A DNA stretch of 64,000 bases, from positions 25,575 to 89,574 of the forward strand of contig CAJNOJ010000359.1 in assembly GCA_905250025.1 (NCBI GenBank). Reading direction: 5' to 3'. A model generated the notes under the pieces. The model had not been told where the DNA came from. It ran no database searches and worked only from the letters and a program-made list of their open reading frames with translations. The stretch's first letter is position 1; every line of letters begins with the position of its first letter. Below are positions 21,821-32,179 of the stretch, piece after piece. Both the position numbers and the translations under genes were made by a program. The DNA is from Adineta ricciae. Its lineage: Eukaryota > Rotifera > Eurotatoria > Adinetida > Adinetidae.

Positions 21821-24182
21821 TTATTTAGAGCCTATTGTTTTCATCACGATCGGCATCAAAATGAGAAGAACGAATGCGTGTTCCCGAATCGCTGAATTCT
21901 TTCTACATTTTTCTGGTGTCAGATCTTTATATGTGGGTAAGCCGGCAAAATTTTCAAATTGTAAATTAGCTGCTTCACCATACATGAGTTTACGCGACGC
22001 ATTATTGTAAAAGTTTTGCCACTGAATAACTCTTTCCGGCGTCCATTTCTGATTGAGAAGCCAATCTTTGAATTTATCTTCATCAAAATTTGTTCTAAAC
22101 AAACACAATCAAATGGAAGAACGTCGATGAAACAAACATCTGAATGAACTTACGAGGAACTATTCATCATTGTTTTCCATGCTTCGACAGAATTCGACAT
22201 GTAGCAACCATAGAAATTGTTCATTCGAGGATAATAGGCAAACATATGAGAACACATTTCATCTTTCGTTCGTTCACCACCCAAAGTAATTTCATTCTTG
22301 TTCATTGTATTATACACACATCGAGTAGCAAATTCATCACCCTATAATAAATAATTATCCTTGTAGAAAAGAACAATAATGACTTTTTAAGATCTTACTG
22401 GATACAATTTGATTGGGGTTGGTAATTGATTCACAAACTGATAATTGAAATCATACGCTTCGGCATTGAACAAATCTTGCACAACTGCTTTATTTCGAAT
22501 CAATTTTGTCCTTACACTTAGACCTATAAAATTAATTGTAGTCTTCGATCAATCGGTTATATATATCTACCTTGTAAATGTGTGTGTGGAAAAGCAGATA
22601 CAACCATAATGCCTGATGCAGGAAAATTCTATAATGACGACTACAATAATCAAACTTACACAAAAGAAACGCTCATTCTCACCCGTGTGGCTTCCGCCGG
22701 ACAGTACGTATCAACGATAAAGCGATCAACTTTCGGTGGAATGGCAAGGGCTACTGCATCCGGTTCGGTTCCCAAAGTCAAATATCCAATATCATATTGA
22801 CGAAGTTCCTTGCCAATATAAAAGCGAATACCTGAACTGTCAGTACGATCTTAATGCAGAGTTGAAAGTAAATTTATGTTAATTTAAAACAGATATTGTC
22901 TCCTACTTGCAGTTAGGTTTGAGTTGTCATAATGCATTTGAAGCATATAATATTTAATGGGAAATTCGTCCCCAACTGGATATCCAGCTTCTTTAGGAAA
23001 CTCGACTATCTATTTTGAAAAATTCCTCTTACTGGTAGTTCTTTTTTGTTTTATTCGAAATCTTACCTCATCGCCACCGACAGCCCATGCAATAGCAATA
23101 TTAGATGAACACAGTGGCGCTTGACCATAAAATTCATCACACACGCCTTCGGGCAACTTGTTATCATCAAATTTAGCTGACGAATCACATTCATACAAAA
23201 CTAAATGATGAACAAGATCCCTATTAGCAGAATCGACCAACGTTTTGTGCTATTTAAATGAGACGAAGATTATAGAAGTGCTATAGAGAAATGGTATATA
23301 CTGCGATCGCATGTCTTTTCCCTGGAAAACCGTTGGCAGCTTTGTATACTTTGCAATAATAAGTGGTATCGGTTGGTGGAACGACGTACTGAAACAGAAT
23401 CAACAAACAAATGCTGCATTTAGAAGTTGATTGAAAAAGACTTACATTATGTAAACGAAACTCGAAATGTTCAAGTTTATCAAACTTGTCTTCTGATGTT
23501 GGATTAGCGTAGGATCGAAGTGGAATCATCCGTGAACCGCGTCGATTCTCATGATAGCTGATATCACCATCAGGATCGACGAGACCATAAGCATATATGA
23601 GAATATTAGTTCCAGACTAAATGTAAAACAATTCTAATGCTATAAAAACTTCTTTGCATATATGTAGATAATGAATTGATTACTTTGATTTCAACATCCA
23701 TGGTGTCACAAGTATCTAGTAGTCGTTTGAATTGAATGGCTGTCCAGCCATTCGCTTCACGCCCACGAAGAGCATACCAATCAGTCGTTGTATTATCAAT
23801 AATAGGTCGAGAATTAGCGTAGGCATAACGATCCTGAAGAAGATAAACATGTAGATCATGCAATGTGAAATAAACGAATTCTTATTACTTGAAAGTGCAC
23901 ACGGCCAGTCTGATCAACCCACCCCACCCCAATATCAGCACCTTTCATGCCACCTGCTGGACTAATGCCTAACGCGATCCAGCCTGTTGTTTTAATGTGA
24001 AGCTCGAACGTAATCTCTTGATTATTGTCATTCATTGTCCACCATAGATCAGCTCTATTCGCTTGAAGTTCAATTGCATGTTTGTATGTGGTGAAAGTTG
24101 ACAGAGGACTCGAAATACTATTACAATTCTCAACTATCACCAATGATATGATTAATTGTATAATAACGTGCAGTCTCATCAT
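21821..24182 (-). CDS. DBH/MOXD1-like copper monooxygenase, 11 exons, 599 aa, complete
   Basis: Exons (minus): 24182-23889, 23833-23684, 23616-23446, 23388-23302, 23249-23067, 23009-22907, 22849-22683, 22628-22571, 22523-22399, 22341-22154, 22094-21821; all GT-AG, 1800 nt in one frame. Signal peptide (about 1-22), DOMON domain (about 30-150), then the two Cu2-monooxygenase halves. All six copper ligands are visible: HH at 248-249 (VHHLVLYEC) and H321 (LQMHYDN) for CuH; H400 and H402 (PHTHL) and M475 (KDEMC) for CuM, with spacings like the DBH family. The C-terminus ends in a hydrophobic stretch (EHAFVLLILMPIVMKTIGSK) that could be an anchor or GPI-type signal. The family hydroxylates catecholamine-like or other substrates with ascorbate and O2 in the secretory pathway; the substrate here is unknown. 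Appears intact and host-encoded. Confidence 0.92.
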
Positions 24183-24850
24183 TTGGCTTTAGAAAATAGA
24201 ATTCGTCGTATATCCGACATCTATATCATACATTTATTTGGCATTAGTGATCATAAGTATGTTGATATTTATCTTGAGATACAAGTAATCTGTAGCATAT
24301 ATTTTATTCAATTGATTATATCAATATTAATGTTTGCCTAAGTGAAGGAATGAAAGAAAGAAAATCTTGTGCATAAGATGAAACACAAAAGTCGACTGTC
24401 GAAGCAACAAGAGAGTGATAAATGTAATATTATGTCATGTCGATAAATAACAAGATGAAAGCTTTAGTAAAATTTCCAAAGTATATGTGCGTGCGTATAT
24501 AAATGTTGTATTTAATCTTCATTTACATCCACACTTATCTCTTCTGTAGTTCTCTCTCAACATATAAATGTAAGTTAGAATAGAATAAAATGTTTAGAAA
24601 AAAGTATAAAGAGTATCACGAATATGAAGCATCATGTCTTTTACTGGAATTTTCTCTTATGTTTATTTTGATAGATAAACGTCAACGAGGGTTCTTTTGT
24701 TGTTCCATTGAATCGAAAAATTTGACGTTTCAACATAAGATAAAAATAATCTTGATCTGAGTAAATAGATATAGTTAATGATCAATTATTCCGCGCCTGA
24801 TTTATAGATTGAACGTTTTTAAAAAGAACAATGTTTTTACTGGTTGAAAA
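24183..24850. other. Intergenic, upstream of the copper monooxygenase
   Basis: Contains the presumed promoter of the minus-strand monooxygenase gene. No further feature supported. Confidence 0.35.
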
Positions 24851-24901
24851 TTGGATATAAATATAAACTATACTTGTCTTAAAAGATGGCGCTCTCGTGT
24901 G

Positions 24902-24941
<40 letters not shown>

Positions 24942-25414
24942 AGGGCAACGTGATGTCGCCCTGCACATTCATCTATATTCTTTCTCGTCCTGCTTCTCGA
25001 TATATATATATACAGAAGATAAGAATGTTTCATTTTGTTTTTTATATGTTTGAAGAGGCATATTCTTTCAATGACACATGTGTTTTTGTTATTTTTTTAT
25101 CAGATAAAAAAGAAACATACCTCTTTTTGAAACTATACCTATTGATGTTGAACAAGTTCGTCAACTTGCTCGCGATCATTGGAATGTTGAACTAGGTGAA
25201 TGTGTCAAAGCTTCACAAAATCATACATTTCTCGTCAATAATGGTACCGGTGAACGTTTCGTTCTACGAGTGACACCAGATCCAAACGATAAACGATCCG
25301 AAAGCATCGAATTAGAAGTGGCTCTATTAGAATATTTGTACGAACATAAACTTCCTGTATGTCGAGCAATTCAGAGCTCAATCACTTCTTCCGCCCTAGT
25401 TCGTAGCCATGGTC
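24851..25414 (+). pseudogene. Truncated, start-less copy of the APH-family kinase gene
   Basis: From TTGGATATAAATATAAAC onward this is a near copy of 35187-35733, including the 5' leader, a longer TA microsatellite (about 24907-24937) and the first 98 codons. The initiator ATG of the other copy (35432) is ATA here (25117-25119), and a few substitutions follow (KTS to KAS, NGI to NGT, VRSD to VRSH). The frame stays open up to the assembly gap at 25415. With the start lost it is probably a pseudogene, unless a downstream start is used. Confidence 0.8.
24907..24937. repeat. (TA)n microsatellite
   Basis: Pure TA run in the leader of the kinase copy; only about 5 TA units at the homologous place (35240-35250). 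Confidence 0.9.
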
Positions 25415-25514
25415 NNNNNNNNNNNNNNNNNNNNNNNNNNNNNNNNNNNNNNNNNNNNNNNNNNNNNNNNNNNNNNNNNNNNNNNNNNNNNNNNNNNNNN
25501 NNNNNNNNNNNNNN
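25415..25514. other. Assembly gap (100 N)
   Basis: Exactly 100 Ns, so probably of unknown true length. It hides the rest of the kinase copy and the left end (about 350 bp by comparison with copy 1) of the second MULE. Confidence 0.98.
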
Positions 25515-28072
25515 GATGCTGATATGATATTTTTCTTTTTTCTTCCTTTTTTCCCTTGCGAAAGTAGTTCACCAACGACATAAGAAAATGAAGTTAATGT
25601 TGAATCAAGAGACTTTTGTTTAGAACATAGCAAGTTTAATAACTTTTTAATTTGTTTACTTTTACGTTCTGATGCCTGCGTGGTTTTGGTTGTCTTCTTC
25701 GACGAAAATCCAAGATCTAGCTGAACCATTCGATGCGAAATCACACTCTCTTCTTGCTTTAAACATTGGATAAATTTCCAAAGATTAGGATGAGTCTGAA
25801 CAACTCGGGAAAAAAAGCGACGATTCTGTGCTAAAATTACAACAAAGCAATATAGATAATTCAAATCTCTGTAATAATCAGGATAGTCCTATCATGCCTT
25901 CAGCAAAGTTGTTCGTTCGCCAATTACTATCCGATATCGATCATAGCTCAGGCTTGAAGCTTTCCATCCATTGTTTTTCAAAATAACGAAGAAAGTCTTT
26001 CAATTTCTCTGCTTCCGAAGATTCTCGAACTCTCTTCTTTAACAATTTAAATCCATCTGATATATAATCAGTGGGAAGAAGAGCCAATCCCATAAAAGCG
26101 CGTAATAAATTCCGTATATCAGGATCACTTTCATAAATTTTCATTAGACCTTTTTCTTGTATATGTCGATAACACGATTGACACATGTGAAACGAGCATC
26201 CAGTAATATCCGATCAGGTAACTAGAAGCCACACACTTCAATGATTACATGCTTTTAAATCTAATGAAATATTAAACGAAAAATACGTACTTCTGATTGA
26301 ACAGCGTTAATGAACGCTCGTTCGAAGTCACACACAATGGAATTTGGTTTCAAATCAACACCTTTTTTGTCACTCATTCCTTTTAAACAGCGAAAAAATC
26401 GCTTCGTATGTGTCTTGCTTTCTATTCGATGTCAGTATAAAACAAACAGGAATGCCTAAAAAGAATGTGAAAGTCAAACAAAAGAAATATTCTGTTTAAG
26501 ATAAACAATATTGATGTGTACAGAACGAGCATCTCTCTCCATCTCTCTTCCGTGTGTCTTATCCACGTGCGTTTCTTCATTTCTTTCTTTTCTCTCTCTC
26601 TATTTACATATACGATGTTCATTTCTGTATCACTTTCTTTCTATTCTCCCTCTCACATACTCAATTTATTAATTGAAATGATAGAAAATTCGTACCTTCG
26701 CCATCTTGCATCCCATGCAATACATAGAGTTGATCGAATAACTTTGGTGATGCTTTGAAAGTGCCATCGGCAAATAAAAATCTGAGTGATATAAAACACT
26801 CAATTGTTCTTCAGACGCGAAAATCATAAGACGGCCACCGTAAATTGTTTTGCGTTTATCATAGATAAGAAACTTCTGATGTGAATAAGTTTCTTGATAA
26901 ACTAATGGTAAATCGAACTTTTGGGTTTGTGGCAATGGTGGCAACGCTTTTCTACTTAACTTCTGTAAACCTGATTCTAATGAGAAAAAGTTGGCAGACA
27001 AAATTACATGACAAATATGATTTATACATACCGATTTGAGATGGGAGAGGCATTGTTCGCTTCTCTTCCTCTGATAGATTAGCCTTTCTATATTCTTCTT
27101 CGATTATCATCTTGATTGATTTGTATTTATCAAGAACACGATGTTTGATTTCGTTAAGGATCTCACGTTTTTGATTTTCACGCTTATCAGATTGATGACA
27201 ATGGTACACACCATTCCATGCTTTGAGTTTTCCTGTTAATTTCGAAATATGTATAACGACTTTGCAATTCTCATTTCTTCGGGCGCATCGCCAGCCAGTT
27301 GCATCCTTTGACATACCCGTATATAGATACGCAAAACCATTCATGAAAACCATTTTTCCACCCCGCGTCGATTCATCAGTTATTATTTCTCCTTCGGTGA
27401 CTGATACATGCATGGAATCGTTTTCATCGTTTTCTGATGATTGCAATGATATGACAGAATGATTATCATCTTCTTTCGACGGGGATGCTGAGGGAGAAAT
27501 CGGCTTTGTTTCTGGAGATGAACATGCTGGTTCAACTTTCACATTGATTGCCTGCTGTACTACGACTTCATGAGATTGTTCATAGGTATCTGCAAGTGTG
27601 AGTACAGCACCTGAAGCAGTTGAAGAAGTTTCCACTGAAGGATCAATTTCAGATTCAGCAGAAGATGTTTTCGATTTTACTTGGAATTGTTTGTTGTCTT
27701 TCTTTGGTGTACGTTTTTGTTTTATTTTTTATTTTTTTCCGAAGTTGATGTTGCTTGATCTTGTGAACGAGTCAAATGGGCATTAGCTTGAGCTTTCAAT
27801 GCTGCTGCACGAGTAGTAACAGGCATCGGATTAATAATGAATATTTGGAAAAAAACTTTATCAATGAATCTAAAATTGCAAACAAAAAGTCTGATCACAT
27901 CATTTCCGACAAACTCCTAGAATGTTTGTCACGTTAACATCTCAGAGTAATAGTCCCACCATTCTTCAATCACGAACTATCAGAAGAATATACTGGCGTA
28001 GGTGCAATGGAAATTCGCCAATTGGCGAATGTCTGAACTGCGAAAGTCTTTTTGGCGAACATCCGATAACCC
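25515..28072 (-). mobile_element. FLYWCH-MULE DNA transposon, copy 2, left end lost in gap; transposase broken
   Basis: Collinear with 18607-21159. Right end (…CGATAACCC to 28072) and the palindrome at 28013-28030 match copy 1. The ATG is at about 27824 (MPVTTRAAALKAQ); a one-base change in a run near 27730 leads to a stop, so the 27635-26952 frame begins after a frameshift. FLYWCH finger about 27400-27190; here EEEYRKANLSEEEKR is uninterrupted, unlike copy 1. The MULE block FADGTFKASPKLFDQ is intact in sequence but out of frame with the exon before it. MCQSCYRHIQ recurs at 26186. The two copies differ by different lesions, so they were inserted or inactivated independently. Confidence 0.75.
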
Positions 28073-28134
28073 ATAACAAGATAGAGTTGATACTCGATTT
28101 ATGTAATCGTCTAGGGATGGCACTTTCATTTTAA

Positions 28135-28345
28135 AATGTTAACCTAACATTTTTTTACTTTAACTTTGAACTTAAAGTTGAAGTAAAATCACTTTTCACT
28201 TCAACTCAAACAATGTATAGAGAGTATCCAAAATGTTTCGGTTGTTCCTTTTCACTGTAATCAGATAACTTTAAAAAACTTTAACTTTAACATAGACTGA
28301 AAGTGAAAAGTGATTTTGCTTTAACCATTAAAGTAAAATTAAAGT
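28135..28345. repeat. MITE-like imperfect inverted repeat (about 210 bp)
   Basis: Left arm GTTGAAGTAAAATCACTTTTCAC (about 28176-28200) pairs with the right-arm GTGAAAAGTGATTTTGCTTTAAC (about 28303-28330), flanked by ACTTTAACTTTGAACTTTAA-like sequence on both sides. No coding potential. Typical of a small non-autonomous DNA element. Confidence 0.6.
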
Positions 28346-28999
28346 CTCACCTCTATAGTCGCTACAAATAGTACAATATACTGATTTATTACTGTTAGCT
28401 AGTGGCGGCTCCAAGACCCACCCTGATTTTGAAAAATTACCGCAGAAAACAAATATTTACACTATGAAAATGTACGATTTTTGTAGTGAGCCCACCCTGC
28501 AATTTTTTCATATGCTGAACCCACCCTGGATATTTCTAATTTTGAGTAATCACAGAAATTTTACTTCTTTTAGTTGCTCAATTTCTGCTAAAAAATTTAA
28601 CTGATGAGGAATGATCCGGAACTAATAAATTGCTTTAGAATTCGGACACTGTATATCGAGCAGAGTCTAATGATTCGCGAAAGCGCGAAAAGCTTAGCTA
28701 CTGTCAGACCTTCTTAGCAGAGTTAGAGTCGTTTCATTGAAATTTCACCCTATAGCACTGTACGTGCAAAAATCTACAATGACACTGCTGAGACCTGAAA
28801 TTTCGTTCACACGAAAGTTTATTGGTATCTAGAATACCCCGAAAAATTCATTTCAGAAGTATGTTTCGTACACGAGATGTATAGGTCTCGAAAAGTCATC
28901 GTATTTATGAATGTTTTGTGGAGTATGGGCCATTTTTCGGACCTACGTATCTCGTGTGAGAAACATAGTTCTGAGATGAAATTTTCGGTGTATTCTAGG
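28346..28999. other. Gene-free stretch with a TAGTGGCGG repeat copy
   Basis: TAGTGGCGGCTCCAAGACCC followed by CACCCTG at about 28400 resembles TAGTGGCGGAGCCAGG at 30085, and CCCACCCTG recurs near 28493 and 28520. Also holds diverged inverted segments (CGTACACGAGATG / TACGTATCTCGTGTGAG around 28867 and 28955). No gene. Confidence 0.45.
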
Positions 29000-30084
29000 T
29001 ACAGTCGAGTCCACTTATAAGAGTCCCGGATAAAAGAGCGATCCGCTCTTAAGAGCAGTTTTCAAATTCTCCGTTTTTGTCTACAGCAGTTTATGTACTG
29101 ACGAAGTCCGCTTATAAGAGCCGTATTTTGGCGTTTTATTTCGATTTTAGTTCGCATAAAAGAGCTTGTCTGAGTATATGATTATAAATACGCACTTAGG
29201 TTCTTCTTCTTTTCTTTTTTGTTAGTCGTCCGTCGAGGATTCGCCCTTTCTTTTCATGCATATGTGATGGAATTTTCCTTTCCATCGTTTGCTCTTAATA
29301 TAGATCCTCATTTTTCGTTGGATCTTTATTTTTCAAAGAATGGTATCTACCCACAGTAAACGTTGCACATTATCGATTGAACAAAAGTTGGGAATCTTGG
29401 ATGCACTCAAGTCGAAAAGGCCAGACGATGTGGCTAAAGATTTCAACATCAACTATTCTACGGTGAAGAAGATACGACAAAACGAAGAAGAAATCGGTGG
29501 AGCGCTTATTGCTTGGTTTCATCAAGTAAGAGCTCAACATGTCACGATCAACGGACCGTTAATGTTGGAAAAAGCCAAGGAGTTTGCGATTATGCTCGGG
29601 CATCAGGATTTTGAGCCGTCGCTGATGAAGCTGGTGCAGAAAACTGGATAAATAATGTCTTACCCGGAGTGATCAAATGCTATGGTCTGAATGACGTATT
29701 CAATGCAGATGAAACCGGTTTGTTCTACACAGCAGTACCATCGGGTACTCTATCCGTCGCCGGCAGTCATCCTACTGGTAACAAAACGCCAAAAGATCGA
29801 ATAACTGTCCTCTTCTTGTGCAATTCTACGGGAACCGAAAAGAAGGCCTACGCAATTGGAAAATCCAAGCATTCACGTTGTTTCAAGAAAGCTCAATCTC
29901 CGTTGCCATACTACAGCAACGCGAACGCTTGGAGAGCCAGTTGGATTTGGTCGGATATTCTGCAAAAATTCGATCGCGAATTTGGTAATCGAAAAATCCT
30001 GCTTTTCGCCGATACGCCTCCTGTCATAAGATCGATGAAGCCTTGAAGAACATAAAAATCGTTTTTACGCCACCGAACACGACT
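29000..30084 (+). pseudogene. Truncated pogo/Tigger-like transposon
   Basis: Starts with a TIR-like TACAGTCGAGTCCACTTATA (about 28999) and subterminal CTTATAAGAG/CTCTTA repeats. ATG at 29340: HTH segment (LSIEQKLGILDALKSK, YSTVKKIRQNEEEI), part of the CENP-B-like domain (AWFHQVRAQHV, LMLEKAKEFA). A stop at about 29649 and a deletion precede YGLNDVFNADETGLFY (first catalytic Asp). The second catalytic block (LLFADTPPV) is followed by a frameshift; NIKIVFTPPNTTS is still readable before the element stops abruptly at the TAGTGGCGGAGCC sequence at 30085. The third catalytic region and right TIR are missing. Inactive. Confidence 0.75.
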
Positions 30085-30316
30085 AGTGGCGGAGCCAGGA
30101 TTTTATGATGTGCTGGGTCTTCGTTTCAGAGCATGGATCCCACTTAAAACTCATGCATGATAATATTGGTGGCAAACTATGAGTTTCTATCGAGCGCTTT
30201 TCGCGATCGGAATTTGCTAAAAAAGTTAGCATTTTCCTGAGTCCCCACCCAGAAAATATTCAATACTGTCAGCATTATCTTACTTTTGAGTATGCCGCAG
30301 CAGGCTACATCGAATT
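30085..30316. other. Junction between Tigger remnant and Athena 3' end
   Basis: Begins with the TAGTGGCGGAGCC motif also found near 28400 and ends just downstream (in element orientation) of the RT stop codon. Probably includes a short repeat of its own plus the 3' UTR of the Athena-like element. Confidence 0.4.
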
Positions 30317-32179
30317 TCATCGACAGCTTTCAAGTTTCATGTCAAAATGAAAATGAACAAATAAAGTCTTCTTGTAATCTATTGGCATTTTTTGTTCATA
30401 AGGAGTATCGAGAACGTTTTGTCGTAATGTTTCGTAATTATAATTTGTTAATGGTTCATTAATATTGAATTTGTGTAGTAGACGATGAAAGTGTTGATCG
30501 ATAAATTTTACTGGATATTTATTAAGTAAAAGATCCATTCTTAATTTACCACGTTCATTTGTATAATCTTGAAATGTGGAACAATACCGAATTGCTCTAA
30601 GTAACATAGTAAATGGTATGTTCTGTTTCATATGTAATGGATGAACGCTATGAAATGGTAAATAATATGGTTCATAGGATGGTTTATGATAAACGGAAGT
30701 TATTAAATTGCCATCTTGATTAATAATTTGTAAATCCAGAAAATTAATTGGAATGCTTGTATTAGCTTTAAGAATAATATTCTCATCGAATTTATTCCAT
30801 CGATCAATTTGTTGTAGTAAATGACGTTGTGGCCAATTAATTATAATAAACAGATCATCAATATAACGAAAATATAAACCAAAACTGTTATGAATTTGAC
30901 GAATAATATCTTGTTCAAAAAAGAACATATAACAGTTGGCTATAGTTAGAGTAAGAGGAGAACCCATTGCTCCTCCTCTTACTTGATGATAATATTGACC
31001 ATTATACGAGAAATAATTATTTTGAATCACGAATCTAGCTAAACGAATAATCGCTTCTGTTTTGAGATCTTTAATTTGTTTTAATTGAAGATAATCTAAC
31101 ATTTTCTTTAAAGATAAAACACCTTCAATTTGAGGGATCATTGTATAAAGATCTGAAACATCTATTGTACATAATAAAGTCTCTTGTTTCATATGAATGA
31201 TAGACCATTTTCTCAAATGTTGAATTAATTCAAAACTAGAAGTAATAGTGGTTTTTGAAGCCATTCGATTAAATAATGGTTGTAAGAGATCATCCAAATA
31301 TTTCGAGATCTTTATTGTGGGATGTTTAAGACCGGTAACAATGGGTCGAAGTGGAGTATCTAATTTATGAGCTTTTGGTAAATAATAGAGATGAGCTAAT
31401 TCAACTTCATCTGTTCCAATACATAATTGCTCATATTGTTTTTGTGTAATCCATTTAGCTAGACGTAAATCCAATAGATATTTATTTGTACGAATGATAA
31501 GATCTGGTAATGGATTATTTGTACCAATACATTGATAGGCTTGTGTACGATCCATATAATCCTTTGATTGCTTATCATAATGTTCACTTGTTCCTAGATG
31601 AAATACTTTTGATTTATCAGTTTTTCGAAGAATTGTATTTGTTGACCGAATTTTATATTGAAGTCGTTTAATTATACGACGATAATTCTTAGTCTTTTCT
31701 TTCTTCTTCTTCTTTAATTGATTTGTTGTGTGTGAAGAATGTAATTCTTGTAATATCGAATCTAACTCTAATATAAATTGTTGTACTGGAGGACCGGGAT
31801 TGACTTTATGTTCATGAAAACAAGCTTCAAGTTTTCGTTGAAGTGTAGTTAGTTCAATTGTACGTCGTCCTATAGCTGTTTGTGGATTATTGAAGATGAA
31901 ACGAGGACCTAATCGAAGTAGATATTTTTCATCTTCAGTTAGATTGATATTTGTCTGTGCTTGATTAATTATATTTGGACCGATAATGCAGTTCCTATGA
32001 TGGGAACATAAGTCTGAGCGTCGATCCTGTTGTTGTTGGTGGTGATTTCGCTGTCGACTCGATATTCCTCTAAAAATGAACTGCTTGTTGAAGTTGTAAA
32101 TCGTATCGTTGAAGACGTAATTTATGATAATCTTTAAATGCTTCAAGACAAACTTCAGGATCAATTTCATTGGTATCAT
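30317..32179 (-). CDS. Athena-like Penelope reverse transcriptase (endonuclease-deficient)
   Basis: Up to 620 codons; the first 35 or so overlap ORF1 in another frame and are probably not translated this way. RT motifs: TIDVSDLYTMIP (motif A), GGAMGSPLTLTIANCYM (motif B), FRYIDDLFII (motif C, YxDD), then LKANTSIPINFLDLQI. The thumb-like region reads HPLHMKQNIPFTMLLRAIRYCS. The protein ends ...FHFDMKLESCR with no GIY-YIG endonuclease domain, as known for the Athena clade of Penelope-like elements, which extend chromosome ends. ORF1 lies upstream in a different frame; its stop (TTTTTAG) looks like a splice acceptor, but no matching donor is obvious. The RT core has no internal stop and may be functional. 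Confidence 0.88.
   Translation of the reverse strand: MIPMKLILKFVLKHLKIIINYVFNDTIYNFNKQFIFRGISSRQRNHHQQQQDRRSDLCSHHRNCIIGPNIINQAQTNINLTEDEKYLLRLGPRFIFNNPQTAIGRRTIELTTLQRKLEACFHEHKVNPGPPVQQFILELDSILQELHSSHTTNQLKKKKKEKTKNYRRIIKRLQYKIRSTNTILRKTDKSKVFHLGTSEHYDKQSKDYMDRTQAYQCIGTNNPLPDLIIRTNKYLLDLRLAKWITQKQYEQLCIGTDEVELAHLYYLPKAHKLDTPLRPIVTGLKHPTIKISKYLDDLLQPLFNRMASKTTITSSFELIQHLRKWSIIHMKQETLLCTIDVSDLYTMIPQIEGVLSLKKMLDYLQLKQIKDLKTEAIIRLARFVIQNNYFSYNGQYYHQVRGGAMGSPLTLTIANCYMFFFEQDIIRQIHNSFGLYFRYIDDLFIIINWPQRHLLQQIDRWNKFDENIILKANTSIPINFLDLQIINQDGNLITSVYHKPSYEPYYLPFHSVHPLHMKQNIPFTMLLRAIRYCSTFQDYTNERGKLRMDLLLNKYPVKFIDQHFHRLLHKFNINEPLTNYNYETLRQNVLDTPYEQKMPIDYKKTLFVHFHFDMKLESCR

Noticed and set aside
22683-22911. 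A GC-AG intron in the copper monooxygenase gene (GCAAGT at 22910)
   Set aside because: Moving the donor four bases to GTAGGA (22906) restores the reading frame into the next exon, so an ordinary GT-AG intron explains it better.
32050-32110. A spliceosomal intron joining Athena ORF1 to the RT
   Set aside because: An acceptor-like TTTTTAG exists, and Penelope-like elements can hold introns, but no matching donor that restores the frame was found; left as an open possibility.
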